Assembly (NCBI GenBank): GCA_034769895.1 | Contig: JAWRYS010000734.1 | Coordinates: 1-64,000, forward strand | Length of the DNA stretch: 64,000 nt | From: Magicicada septendecula | Taxonomy: Eukaryota > Arthropoda > Insecta > Hemiptera > Cicadidae | Direction of reading: 5' to 3' | In this document: positions 18,004 through 30,479 of the stretch, piece after piece | Numbering within the stretch: position 1 is the stretch's first letter | Layout: every line of letters begins with the position of its first letter | The notes under the pieces: generated by a model | The model's database searches: none | Told to the model about the DNA's origin: nothing | The model's input: only the letters and a program-made list of their open reading frames with translations | Translations under genes and position numbers: made by a program

Positions 18004-21000
18004 TATCAGATGATATCAACAGAGAGAGGTGAGAAATAAATAGGACTCGAACTGAGCAATAATGAAATAAAAAATAAAAGATTCCCTACAAATATTATTA
18101 TTATTATTATTAGTCACAAGATGACTGTATTGAAGATTCATTAATTAAGATTGACTGTTGAATAGGTCCCGTAATCATTTAACTGAGCAGGGATGATGTT
18201 CCCCTGACCTCAGAAAAAGGTAGTTATGAACGACGGAGTTGGGTAAGCCAATAGAGCCCATCCGAATCGATTTCAGCTACAAAATAGGGATAGTTAGGGA
18301 AAATAAGATTTATGGGGAATAATTTATAATAAAAAATCAATAAGCCAGATCATAGTAGGAGAAAATAATGAAGAAAAGACTCAGAATGAAAAGAAGTAAA
18401 GATACAGAATTGAACATGAAAATGGACAAGAAGCAGGAGAATTTAAGAACGAGAAGATACAATACAATTGATAATTTCATTAAACTTAGAATCACGTTTT
18501 ATAAAATGATCAATTTTGGTGGAAGGGCATTATATAACGTTCCAGAAATCAGATCATCCATAAGTATTAGAGAAATGATAACAGATAAAATAATTTAATG
18601 AATAATAACAAAAAAATATAAAATAGAGTTAAGAAAGAAGAAAGAAGAATTATAAACAAGAACAATTATTAAAAGAATAAACTAGACTGACAAACAAATG
18701 ACTATGACCCAACCCCAGAGATTGGCCAGATAAAGACAATAAGATGAGAAAAGATTCACAGAGATTAAGAAGACAAATCAATGATATGAGACACAAATGA
18801 GTAAAGAAAATAATATACTTAACCATGAATAAATCAATAATAAAGAAAGTACACTAACCATAAAAAATAAATAAGACAATTGTTATTAAATAAAGTATGT
18901 TGTTAAGAACCTTATAATAATAAGAAAGTAAGGCACAAAATGTTAAAGAATAGTTATAAATGTATATCTAAAAGATCATTGAAACCAAGAGTGAGAGATA
19001 GGTACGGAGTGATAGCAATAAACAGTGAAGTGATGAGAATATTAAAATAAACAACTTATAATATTAAGGAAAAAGAATAGTAACCAAGTGTAACAAACCA
19101 AAACCATAATCAAATGATGAATAGGCAATTAAGTTAATTGTATTAGCCTGTAAGAAACAGAGTAATTGTGGGTGTAAGGAATAGAAAAACATATTATGTC
19201 AGTAAAAGAATCACTAGAATGATTATATTTATAGAATAGACGGTGTCGATTCAATACTCACCAAAATTGTTATTTTGTTAAATTGAAAGAAAATTAATTT
19301 GTTTGTTTAGCGTTTAAAGGCGTATAAACCAAGAAAGCGTGACTTTACAGTAATATATTTGTATTTTTTATGTAAGTAATGAAGGTATAAAGAGAGGAGT
19401 AGCAGGACCATTTTAAGTAATGACATGCAATATAATAATTATATTTAATGAGAAGAAATATGGCTGAACCATATACAGACCATTAAGTTATTTCTATGTT
19501 ATGTTTGTTAATAGATTTAAGTGTTAAAGAGGTGTGTGAGAAATGGGAGTAGGAATAAAACTAGTAATGACAAACTTAACAAGCAACAAATTAATAACTA
19601 TAATATAAATAGAAAGCAAAATATCAGATAAGAAATAATTTTGTAAAAGTATAATAACACTAATAGATTGTAAAACAGTTTCAAAGTAATTCAAAACCCA
19701 ATAAGAGCGAAATGAAAATAAGCAGACCATATATGCTTAATAAATAATGTTTAAATAGAGCAAAATAAGAAATTATCAGATGTTACAGTTGAGGCCTATA
19801 AATGACATAGCTGTCTAACTTCAGAAAACCAATTGTAAACAACTGAAAATTGTATTTGAATAATAAGACCAAGTAAATTATGTAATTACCATCAACTAAC
19901 AATAATAACATGTCAGAATTGTGATAAACAGTATAAATAAGTAAAATATGTACTAACATAGTATTATCAATTTTGTCCAAAAACAATAATACATGGCCTA
20001 GACCAACCTTGTGAGATGTCAAATTGATCTTTGAAAGAAAATAGGGACATCTATGTTAATATTTCAAACATTGGAGATATCCCCAAGGAAAAATGACCAT
20101 TATAAAATATTTATCCATTTTGAACAGAAAACCAGGATTTACAACAATAGTTTCAAATGTACTTAACCAATCAGAGTCAAGCTGGTTACCATAACAACAG
20201 AACGTTATTATAATTTTGACCGTTATGTAACAAGAGTTCCGTTATTAACTATCCAGAGGTACAGACGCTATATTGATGCGGACATTTTAAAGGTAAATAA
20301 CGAAGAAAATCAAAAAGAAATGAAAGTAAATTGAAGACCAGAAGTAAACAATAGTTCTAGTAACACAAGGAGGAACAATAAACGAAATTTCAAAATTAAT
20401 AATTAACTACAAAATTTAATAAAAGAAACAGATGCCAGGAAACGGCATCCCTATCTTTGAAAATAAACGAAAGTACTAACCCAATAGTGAAGACACCTTG
20501 ACGATCCATAACACTAACAACATGGTTTTGTTAAGTATGAAATAAATTATAAATAATTACGAACTAAAACTAATTAACTGTTTTCACAATATATAACTCT
20601 CACTCTAAACTTTGAACACCAATTTCTTTCAAGGATTAATGAATCATATTTAATAACACTGTATGTAAATATAAGATAACCTATGTCCGAAACTGATAAA
20701 ACTGACACACATTTTTGAACAGCAGAGTTGAATTTTCATGTAAACCTTTTTAGTATTTAAGTACTGTAATGGGGCAAAAAGGGGATTTTTGTTTTTGTAT
20801 TTAATTTATTTAAATCTAATCTGTCAGCATTGCAAGTCCCCTGCAAATTAATGGATTTTTGTTTTTTGTATTAAATTTATTTAAATCTATTCTGTCAGCA
20901 TTGCAAGTCCCCTGCAAATTAATGTCGTATTCAAACAAAGAACAGTAACACAAACTTTTGGGGCAGAGTGTTGTTGAAGAATGCCAGGCTCGTTCATAAA

Positions 21001-22083
21001 TTCAGTGATTGTCACGTATGGCTATGCTCACACACTCGACGGGGCGCAGCATATACGCCTAAACAGTAAAAACCGACGCTAAGAAAATGGCTAAGACGTA
21101 AGAGTGTTGTATCATGTGCTTTCGAGACGACGGAAGTCCAGCAGAAGCCACACCCACAAACGCCTCCTATATCGTCAACATTTGACAACATTAGCCATTT
21201 GGCACACTGACAATCCATACACTGTGTGCGGCTACAAAAATTTGTCGCCTGAAGGTAGTGCTTTCCGGTTGAACAACCAGATGTAGCGGGGAGTTGGTCG
21301 GTGCTCTCAGAGAGAGTTGACGATTAACAGCTACACGTAACGGTCGCGAATAGTGGCGTGCGTCACCGGCCGGGCAAATTTTATCAAAAATCTGAAAATA
21401 GTAAAGGCAGTCGTCCTACAATATTTTACCCGGCCGGGTGGACAACAAGACTCGTGGGCCCCAAATAAATTCTTTTAACTTTTAATAGAAAGTGATAAAC
21501 TGACACAAATAGTGAAACAGTATCTCGGAATGAAGTAAGTGAAGTGAAGGAAGCAAAATTAACAATGTGGTGAAGTGAGAAAAACTTTAGGACATACACT
21601 CAGTGCAGCACGAGACGGGGAGGAACGCCGAACGTTAAGTAACCGACGACTAATTTCCCGATATGATTATATTAAATTAAAAGAGCGCTCAAAATCATAA
21701 ACTTAAATATGTATGAATGAAGCGTGTGAGCAATTACTGGGTTGTCTTCATATAATTTAATAAATTTTACGTTAAAGTGTGAACTAGTTATTAGGATGTT
21801 TATCATGTTAAAATAATGTTATATACTTTCAAAGAAACAGTAATCAAATCAACAGGAATAAGTCTTTAGATGAAAATGAACACTAAGTAAATTTAGAAGA
21901 AAAGTAAACCAAATGTTGAAATTGAATAATAAACAGTCCTAATTAATATAGTCAAAGATCATGTTTATTACGTAACGAACCCATTAACCTCTCTTACAGA
22001 CTGTGAGTTCATGTAAAAGAATCCTGGACCCAGAAAAGGTAAGTGTTATGTGAATAAATAACAATGTTGAGAATAGCGTTATA
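18001..22083 (+). repeat. Non-coding (LTR-like) module E, upstream part of copy B
   Basis: Plus-strand homologue of about 31.65-34.9 kb, diverged. Shared landmarks are TTATTATTATTAGTCACAAG (18.1 kb), GAGCAGGGATGATGTTCCCC, AAAATGATCAATTTTGGTGG (18.5 kb), and the CCAATCAGAGTCAAGCTGGTT region (20.17 kb). It faces the inverted module D, so the two form a large imperfect palindrome with its centre near 18.0 kb. The stretch 21.0-22.0 kb holds CCGGCCGGG twice but nothing coding. The module is interrupted at 22084 by a Tigger transposon and resumes at 24399. Confidence 0.55.
20793..20935 (+). repeat. Two copies of a 71-bp repeat
   Basis: CTGTCAGCATTGCAAGTCCC occurs at 20821 and 20892 within two near-identical units, each containing a T-rich start and AATTAATG end. 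Simple local duplication inside module E. Confidence 0.85.
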
Positions 22084-24398
22084 CAGTAGAAGCCCGATAT
22101 AGCGCGGTCCGATATACCGCGGTTTCGGATATAACGCAGTGAAGAGTATGTCGCCCGTTATTAGCGAAAATTCTTACTTGCAGAGAGTGAGTAAATTATG
22201 AATTGTTTATCGTGACTTCCTTAGCCACAACATTGGAATGCGTTGCGTTTATTGTAAACAAAGGCTTGTTGTTGGAAACGGTGTTGTAAACAACAGCCAG
22301 AATTGCCAGTTCAAGTGTACCTGTAGACATAAACAATTGCCCGAGCTATTTACAGTCTCTACGTTTCTAAGAATTCATGCCAAGGCAAGCAGCCAACTAA
22401 ATCCCTTCTCTCCCTCATATTACAGTACAGTATAAGATCATACTCTTATATTATCTTATCAAAGTGTATAGTCTTTGTCATAAATTCGCACAGTGTAGAG
22501 TTTTGTGATGTCGCAGAAAAGAAAAGCATATTCTGTGAGTGATAAACTCAAAATAATTGATCGTGTGAAGAACGGAGAGTCAAAGGCAAGTTTATCACGT
22601 GAGTGTGGCATCCCAGAAGGAACAATTAGAGGGTGGATGAAGGAAGAAGATAAACTTAAAAGTTTTGTGAACACAGTTGAAAGTGAAGTGGGGTTGCAAA
22701 GAAAAAATACTAAAGTAGGTAAGGATAGTGAACTAGATGAGTGTCTGTACAGGTGGTTTTTAATAAAACGAAGTGAAGGTGTGCCACTGTCAGGACCAGT
22801 TATTAGAGCTCAAGCTGTGAAATTCCATAGTGATTTACATGGCAACAGTGACTTTAATGCATCTGATGGGTGGTTTTCGCGATGGAAATCTCGTCATGGT
22901 ATAAGCCAGATAAGCATTGAAGGGGAAGCACGATCATGTGACAGTGAAGCTGCAGCACTTTTTCCTCAGGCATTAAACAAAGTAATGATCGATAATGATT
23001 TAAATGACCATCAAGTATATAACTGTGATGAAACTGCTCTGTATTTTCGAATGCTTCCTACCAGAACTCTGGATGTGAATAATTCAATAAATAAATCTGG
23101 ATTAAAAATAAATAAGGATAGAGTTACCCTCCTGTTTGCCACAAATAAATCAGGCAGCCACAAAGTTAAACCTCTCTGTATAGGGAAAAGCCGAAATCCT
23201 AGATGCTTTCAACATGTTAACATGACGTCATTACCCATCACATATCGTAATACAAAAAATGCTTGGATGACAAGTGATATTTTCGGTAAATGGTTCCATG
23301 AAGAATTTGTTCCATCTGTGAGAAGCCACCTGCGGTCACTCAACCTCGAAGAAAAAGCTGTATTGACCCTTGACCACTGTCCAGCACATCCACCTGCTGA
23401 TATGCTACAGTCAAGAGATGGGAAAATCCGAGTCATGTTCTTGCCAAAAAACACTACAGCACTGATCCAGCCATTAGATCAAGGCATCATAAAAGCATTT
23501 AAAGCGCATTACCGCCGTGAACTTCTGAGTGCTATAGTGAATTCTGATGAGGAAATGTAAATTTACCTTAAGTCAATAAACCTGAAAACAGTTGTGTATT
23601 CAATAGGTCTTGCATGGGAAAGTATTAGTACGGCTACGATTCAGAATTGCTGGAAGAAATTCCTTTGAACAAAACATCGCCGATAGAAATTGCTCTGTTG
23701 CCGGATTCACTAATAGTGATGTACAGTCTGCGTGTAGTGCTCTGCATTGCAACTTCACTCTAGATGACTTGAATGACTGGGCAGAAGTTGACAACGGTGA
23801 GCCTGTTACAGAATGTATAGGAGATAAAGATATCATCGATGCAGTCCGAAATACAAATTGCGAAGAAAAAGAAGACGATGACGATGATGGAAATGAAAAT
23901 GGGGTGGAAGTGAAAGAAGTTATTCCAAATGTTAGTGAAGTGATAATACACATAAACAAAGTAATTTCGTGGATGGAGAGGCAAAGTGAATCTAATAATG
24001 TTCATCTGCTGCACCTCGCGTTTATAAAACAATACGCGGAAAAGAAACGCTGTGCATTATCCCGTCAAACAACAATTACGGACTTTTTTAAGATCAACAA
24101 TTAGGCCTACAGTAGGTCAAGTGACCAATGTATAAATAGTGTATTTTATATTCCATTGGATTAAAATAGATTAAAATACGTATTGGATTAAAATACAGTT
24201 TTCTTATATTTTATTTCTACATTTGGTGACGTAATTTACGTACAGTATATAGTAGTGCATTATGCTGTAGCCTTTTTCCCGGCCCTCCCTCCCCATCATT
24301 TGTCACTGTACAGGTCACCTTCCGATATACCGCGGTTACGCCTATAATACGGGGGAAAGTATGTCACCCGACAACCGCGCTATATTGGGCTTCTACTG
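22084..24398 (+). mobile_element. Tigger (pogo-like) DNA transposon
   Basis: The element is bounded by TA on both sides (22082-22083 and 24399-24400). It has inverted ends: CAGTAGAAGCCCGATATAGC at the left and the reverse complement of CAGTAGAAGCCCAATATAGC at the right. The ends contain palindromic GATATACCGCGG repeats. At 2315 bp with one transposase gene it is full length by the look of its ends, with the gene broken by a frameshift and stop. It is inserted in module E of the older gag-only copy. Confidence 0.9.
22505..24104 (+). pseudogene. Tigger transposase (CENP-B/DDE_1), frameshifted
   Basis: The N-terminal 351 residues are open from MMSQKRKAYS (22505; a second ATG at 22508). They hold a psq-type HTH (about 8-50, DKLKIIDRVKNGE), a CENP-B HTH (about 75-135, DGWFSRWKSRHGI) and the DDE_1 catalytic core. 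The core acids are D175 (NCDETALY), D290 (TLDHCPAHP) and D325 (IQPLDQGIIKAF), a D-D34-D pattern as in pogo. A stop at 23558-23560 ends this frame. The C-terminal part continues with AWESISTATIQNCW in one frame and then, in another, an acidic stretch and the family ending TITDFF near 24.09 kb. It would catalyse cut-and-paste at TA; this copy should be inactive. Confidence 0.9.
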
Positions 24399-25110
24399 TA
24401 TGTCTTTTATTAATGGTGATAAACAATGAATCAGTTCAGTACCACAATTGTAAGGTGGTGTACTTTATTTGACATCTTGTTTTAAACCTTTTTCGTACTC
24501 AAAAGAACTCATTGGCAAATTAACTTGTGTAAATAAATACACATGTCAGCCATAGCGGCATCCTACGACTGGAGAGCTGCCACCTTTTGCTATCCGCTGA
24601 GTGAAAAATAATTTGTGGCCGAGGCTAAACTTTATTATAATAACATTTATTGTACGACAATTATCAAAAATTAATGAATTAACGAATCAAATAAATAAGT
24701 ACAAATATTTACTTGCTGTCCTGTGTTTATTTAAATTGTATTATGTATGTTATGTACTTTAGCGGAGAATAGAATTCTTTGCTCAAATTTTATGTTGGCA
24801 ACACGTCCAATGACAAACGAAAGTAGAGTTCCCACCAGTAAGCGAGGTAATTCGAATTATTCTTCACAGTACAGGAGACAATCTAACTGTGACCCTTTTA
24901 TTTGTTTTATGAAAAACAATTTGGCGCCTTTCGGGAATTAAAAATACAAAATAGGACAGGTAAGGACTTCTGTACTGATTATTCGTACGTTCGCGATAGA
25001 CGCAGTCTGCGTGGTGTACGTTTAAGAGCGGCGACAACTTGGTAAGACTTGAGAGTACACATTACACTCTTACACTTTTACTATTAGGCGGACGATGTCC
25101 AGTTATAGAA
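24399..25110 (+). repeat. Module E, right part up to the primer-binding site of copy B
   Basis: Continues the non-coding module after the Tigger insertion. It holds CAATTTGGCGCCTTTCGGGA (24.92 kb), the counterpart of CAATTTGGCGCCACCCGGGA in the younger copies, and a splice-donor-like ACAGGTAAGG. It ends at GTTATAGA before the primer-binding-like TTGGCGACCAACTAGTGGGG. No gene. Confidence 0.5.
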
Positions 25111-26719
25111 TTGGCGACCAACTAGTGGGGCTAGAAGAAAAGGAAGTACAACATTCTAGCGGCGATTACAAAAAGGACAACAAGATGCAAAAAGGACAAC
25201 CAGATGCATAAGAGGCCGGCATCATTGAAACGGACGAAGGAGGCCGAAAAAGAAGTTAGAGTGGAAGAAAAGGAAGTGAAATCGGTTGAATTGGTGGGGA
25301 CAATATTAACCACAGCAGAACCAAACAAGACCACGGAATAAACGAAATTGGATAGAATAATGGAAATGTTCCTACAAATGGAAGAATGGAGAAAGGAGGA
25401 CAAGCAGGAAAGCAAGAAAATCAGGAAGGAAGACAAGGAAGAAATGAACAAAAAATTTGATGGCATCGATGAAAATTTTAAGAAACAGGAGGAAAAATTC
25501 GACAGGAGTGAGGAGAGTTTTCAACAAATGAACGAGAAATTCGACAGGAGTGAGGAGAGTTTAAAACAACTAAATGAAAAAATAGTTAGTACAAACGAAA
25601 GTACTAAAGAAGACTTAAGGCAGACAATTAACGGAAATAATGAAACCTTACAACAGCGATTGACGGAGGACATTCAACAAAGAAATGAAGAGTTGAAAGA
25701 AGAATTGAGGGAACAATTGAAGGAGGACCATGAGAAAAATAAAGAAGAAATGAAGCAGAAAATGATGCACCAATTAATGGAGTACCGTGAAGAAATCAAG
25801 CAGATAAAAATAAAGAGAAATAAGAAATGGGAAGAAACAAATTACGAAGCAGATCAACTTAATGATACATTAGATAATGGTTTCAAGAAATTGAATGAAA
25901 CGCTATACAGCACTTCTGAAGGAACTAATGAAAAAATAGAAAGTGAAGAAGACCCAAGTACATTGTTATCTCAAAATAAAAGTAACAAAAACAAAGAGAA
26001 AATTAAACACATAGAAACCAACCGTAGAGGAGTAAAGAAGAACCAAATAATTAAGAAGATTAAGAAAACAAAAAATATAGGAAAAATATGTAAAAAGAAA
26101 CTAATAAATACAAGAGAAGAATTGGAGATGAAGAATGGATTAATAAATGTGTTTAATCTACCAATTACCGACCATGAAGAAATCATAAACTTCCAAGATT
26201 ATAGGAGGAGGTCAATCAAAATTTTAGAAATGACTTACTAGAAAACCACAGGTAACAACGTTAAAAAATCGATAGGTAAATGGAATATACCAAAAATAGA
26301 AAGGTATACTAAAATATCAGTGAAACCACCAATAATGAATGTACCATTGGAATATCTGTTCAATGAAATAAATGGTAAAGTGATTGATGTAGGCATGGAT
26401 ACTAATGAACATATAGTATTAGAAGAATTGCAGTACAAGGTAACAGAGACATATATCACCAGGACAGAATTAATTATGCACACCAGAGCAGTCCGAACAA
26501 CAGGGGTAACTCATGTAATCATGGACCATGGGTAAACCAAGTGCAGATGAGCACTGAAATATGGGACTGATTTCCTGATTACCGAACTAGCAAACCAATG
26601 GAAAAGAAGTAACACTAAATTAACTAAAATAGTTAATAATAATCAAAGGAATTACGAAGAAGTTACTATTATTATACGTGGGACCTTACACTATAACAAG
26701 AGACAAGGGCAATAACACT
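25111..26719 (+). mobile_element. Gag-only LTR-type element, copy B
   Basis: Begins at the primer-binding-like sequence (TGGCGACCAACTAGTGGGG) and carries the coiled-coil ORF. Its sequence follows copy A until AATAACACTTA near 26.72 kb. There it switches to the sequence of the younger family (AATGTAAACAGTTAAAAAGTG), which belongs to the middle of that family's non-coding module. Confidence 0.6.
25348..26535 (+). pseudogene. Coiled-coil Gag-like ORF, copy B
   Basis: A frame of nearly 300 residues starts MDRIMEMFLQMEEWRKEDK. It is dominated by heptad repeats (EEKFDRSEESFQQMNEKFD and following), then KKNQIIKKIKKTKNIGKI and INVFNLPITDHEEIINF. The C-terminal portion (VPLEYLFNEINGKVID) ends VIMDHG. 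The copy is close to A (only scattered differences) but is broken near its C-terminal part. No zinc knuckle, protease or reverse transcriptase is visible. Interpreted as Gag by position and by coiled-coil character; the exact family is unrecognised. Confidence 0.55.
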
Positions 26720-29206
26720 TAATGTAAACAGTTAAAAAGTGCAATAGTGAAGGTGTGAAACCCCAAAATGGTTAGAAACCATATCAATGATAATAAAACG
26801 CTCAATAATCAATAAGAAACAATAATTGATTAATAGTGAATCCAATAATAATTAAGAGTAAGGTTTTAATGATAGCATTAGATGTAAGCAATTCATAATG
26901 TGGAATAAACACTGAAGAGTGATGAGAAAACACTATGTGAGTAAAAGTGATACAAATTAGTAATTAGAAAGATAAAGATTAATAATAATAGTAAATAGAA
27001 ACAATTAGTGATATGAAACGAACACTGGAAGGTGATAATAACATTGTTAATTAAGAGATTTAAGATTAGTTGTAAACGATTGTATTTAAAATGGGAGTAT
27101 CCCATGTAAAGTTAAACAGCTAGTATTAACATGGATTGAGAGTAGAGTTTAATTAGGAAATAAGCAAGTAATAATAAATAAATAAACACCCCAGATTGTA
27201 AGGGAAAACCAATTGTTCAAAAGGTGATGTTAGTTAACACCCAAAAAATAGTAATTAATGAATTGAGTTGTAAACAAACTTTACTTAATAATGGTAAAAT
27301 AATTGTATAATTATATTTATGAATAGGGTATGACTGAAGAATTTGTGCAGAGCATACACCTAGATGTTATATTTTAATTGAGGAAGAATAGGGAGTGGTA
27401 GCCATATTATTAACAAAGGCAAAATAGATGATTAAGAAGTTAAGACAATACAAATCTAATTACAATAGAAAATCAATAAAGGTAGAAAATAACAGAACCA
27501 TTAATAAAACAAAATACATTAGAATAAAATGAGACATCATTTGTATAAATTCAGTAAATATAGTCAGTGGTTACTAGTGCATCAGAAATGCCTAACTGTC
27601 AAAACCAGTAATTACAAATTGTGTAAAATCCACAAGGAAATTAACAAATCTAAGGCAAGTGACTAGCCAAAAATAATGTATAAATCCTTTTAAAAGAAAA
27701 ATGTTACAATAAGAGCTTAAATTAAAAGAAATATGTAATTATCAAATGTTAACATAATTAGACAAAAGTTAATATCTAATAGAACATGACCTTATGAGGT
27801 ATTATTTTAATCTTTGAAAGAAAATAAATACAATAGTGATAATATTTAATACTCAGGAATGAAGACAGAAGAATAAAATCAATCAGAAAATATATGGTAA
27901 TTTGAATAAAAATTCAAATATGATAATAATGCTTATAAACTATGCCTTAGCCAATCAAAGGGTTTTGGTTTCCATAGAAACGGGCCGTTGGTTACTAATT
28001 TTCCATTAATTTTGATTACTCGGTAGTAGGGACGCAAGATTTTGTATGACAGAAATTTTACTTTAAAAAGTTTAGAAAATATTCAAAAGTCAAAAACATG
28101 TACCAGTGAAAAGGAGATGAAGAGGATTAACATTTAACTGATGTCCAGGAACAATATAAATGAAAATTAAAAGCAGAAATTCCCAAGACTAATTAGAAAA
28201 GGACGCCAGCAGCCTAAGTCACTCAAAATTGATGAATTTTCCATTACCAAAGAACAACGATCTATCACAAACCTTCTGAACTGATAAGTATCACTTAAAT
28301 ACCCTAATCCCAGGAATAAAAGCACTTTATATATTTCTCATATCAATACAAACTCTCGCTATGAATTAAAAATAATTTTCTTTCAAGGATTAAATAAAAC
28401 AAACTTATGTAGAAAAACTTGTTAACTAAAAAATAACCTCGCACAAGGTAGCAAACTTTTGTTAACACCTATTACTACACTGCAGAACAATTGTAGACAC
28501 ACTGTATATTATATAAGTACGGAGAACGTACGGTAGTGTATTTTTTTATTGTAACCATATTTAATGTTTTCTTTATAATCTGAAGAACTCCAGATTTTGG
28601 ACGAATTGACAAATAATGTACAAACAGTAGTCGTGATGGCGTCAGAATAGCTCGTTCAAAACACCAATTTTGTCAGCTTGAGATAATGCGTTTCATGTTT
28701 TATGCCGGAGCAAATTTATTGAATACTAAATTATAATATATTGTCACATTGATTAATTACCAAACTATCATTAAAGAAACAGTACAGATTGTAACCATTG
28801 TTTTATTTCATAGGAAATTGTATTATATATGTGTGTGTTAGCGAATTTACAGAACAGACAACTAGCGCTTTTGATATCTGTGCAATACAGTAAGCTGTAC
28901 AAAGGCGGGAACCGATTCGAACGCACCAGCCGTCACCACTGAAAACACCATACTAACATATTAATTCATAAATTTAATTGTTTTCAACAAACAATTTGGC
29001 ACCACCCGGGATTAAAAAACCCCTATGAAATTACAGGTAAGGTTTCCACTAGGTTGTACTGATAATTGTGACAACGCTGCGGACTTCGTTAGCAACAACC
29101 ATTAATGTAACGACAGGTGTGAGACGAACACACCGCACTAACACTTTATACACATACTATACCATATAAACGTCTTTTACAGAGACGACATAAGCTATTC
29201 GTTACA
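26720..29206 (+). repeat. Non-coding (LTR-like) module before copy C1 (partial)
   Basis: Nearly identical to 32.79-35.30 kb and 45.57-48.71 kb. It includes AACACTTAATGTAAACAG at its left edge, CCAATCAAAGGGTTTTGG (27.95 kb), the GGCACCACCCGGGATT motif (28.99 kb), ACAGGTAAGG (29.03 kb) and the terminal 101-base block TGTAACGACAGG...TTCGTTACA (29106-29206). AT-rich without coding potential. It lacks the first kilobase of the full module. Confidence 0.7.
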
Positions 29207-29209
29207 GAT

Positions 29210-29227
29210 TGGCGCCCAACTTGGGGC
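29210..29227 (+). other. Primer-binding site, tRNA-Lys(CUU) type, copy C1
   Basis: TGGCGCCCAACTTGGGGC lies three bases after the TTACA end. The family form TGGCGCCCAACGTGGGGC is the exact complement of the 3' end of insect tRNA-Lys(CUU) including CCA, as I recall that tRNA; this copy differs by one base. Confidence 0.75.
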
Positions 29228-29252
29228 TAGAAAAGGACGACTAGCGGCGATT

Positions 29253-30479
29253 ATGAAAAGACATCATATGGTTACAAGATTCGACACTAAGAGAGGAACA
29301 AACAAAGAAGAAATGGAAGAAATTGAGGAAATGATTGGAGGATTGTTCGAAGAGGAGACCCAGGAGGACCAACCGGAAAATCCAAACCAACCAGAACCGG
29401 AAATAGAAGTAGTAGTTGACATCCAACCAGTCAAAACAACCGAAGGGGCGAGGATGGAGAACATGATGAGGATGATGATGGAACAATTAAACAAAAACCA
29501 GGAGAAAACTGATAAAAATTTTAAGAAACAGATCAAGAAAGATCTGGAGATAGTGAATAAGAAGATTGAAAATAGTAACGAAACACTCCTACGACAGTTG
29601 AAGGAAGATGGTGAGAAGAACAGAGAAGAATTAAGATTCATACTAATAGAGTTTCGTGAAGAAGTCAAACAGACAAAAACGGGGATGAATAAGAGATGGG
29701 AAGAAACAAGTTACCCAGTAGATCAACTTAATGAAACAGTAGATAGTGATTTCAAACCATCGAATGAAACACTAGACACCACTTCTGAAGGTAGTAAGGA
29801 GATGGAAATTGTAGAAGAAACAAGTGTATTGTTTTCTGAAAATAAAGATAACAATAACACTGAGAAAATCAAGCGCATAAAAACCAACCGTAGGAGAATA
29901 AAGAAGAATCGAATAATTAAGAAGATGAAGAAAACAAGGGAGATAGGAAAAGTATATAAAAAGAAAATAATAAAAACCAGAGAAGAATTAGAAATGGTGA
30001 AGAACGGACTGATTGAGGTATTTAATTTACCAATTACTGACCGGAGAGAAATAATGAAATATAAAGATTGTAGGTGGAATTTAAAGGAAATTATAAAAGG
30101 AATTCACAACCAACCAGTGGATAAAAACTTCAGCAAATCCATGAGAAAACGGAAATTACCCAAACTTGAAAGGACGGACAACAAAACAGTGTATAACAAA
30201 TGAAAGAGGTCCCTGAAACACTGGAGCACACCAGAAATGGAATTACAGAATAAAAGATCAATAATAACATTAATGAGAGAGGTACAATTAACTTCTCTGA
30301 TTAATCAACAAAGTAATCAAGATGTAGTAAATGAAGCAGTCAGGGAGACAAAGGAACATATGATAGTAGAGGAATTATGGTACAAGATGGAGGAAACCTA
30401 TATCACAAGGAAGAAAATAGTTCTACACGCCAAGGTTATCCAAACCACAAGTGCAGAGGAACTGATGGACCATGGGTAA
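29253..30479 (+). pseudogene. Coiled-coil Gag-like ORF, copy C1 (broken)
   Basis: Starts MKRHHMVTRFDTKRGTNKEE, 26 bases after the primer-binding site. An acidic segment follows (EEMEEIEEMIGGLFEEETQ), then a Pro/Glu linker, a coiled coil (ENMMRMMMEQLNKNQEKTD), SNETLDTTSEGSKEMEIVEE, a basic stretch (RRIKKNRIIKKMKKTREI), LIEVFNLPITDRREIMKY, and a C-terminal part ending EELMDHG. The opening MVTRFDTKRG resembles the start of Ty3/gypsy Gag proteins. No pol follows. The copy is broken, and its coiled coil is shorter than in copies C2 and C4. Confidence 0.6.

Noticed and set aside
17304-18032. Two hydrophobic frames starting MFGFGF, resembling membrane proteins
   Set aside because: They come from T-rich antisense of a non-coding module and are duplicated by the 408-bp repeat; no homologous frame is kept in other module copies.
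22238-22435. Short frame MRCVYCKQRLVVGNG upstream of the Tigger transposase
   Set aside because: Lies in the transposon's 5' untranslated part, lacks any known domain, and the transposase has its own start.
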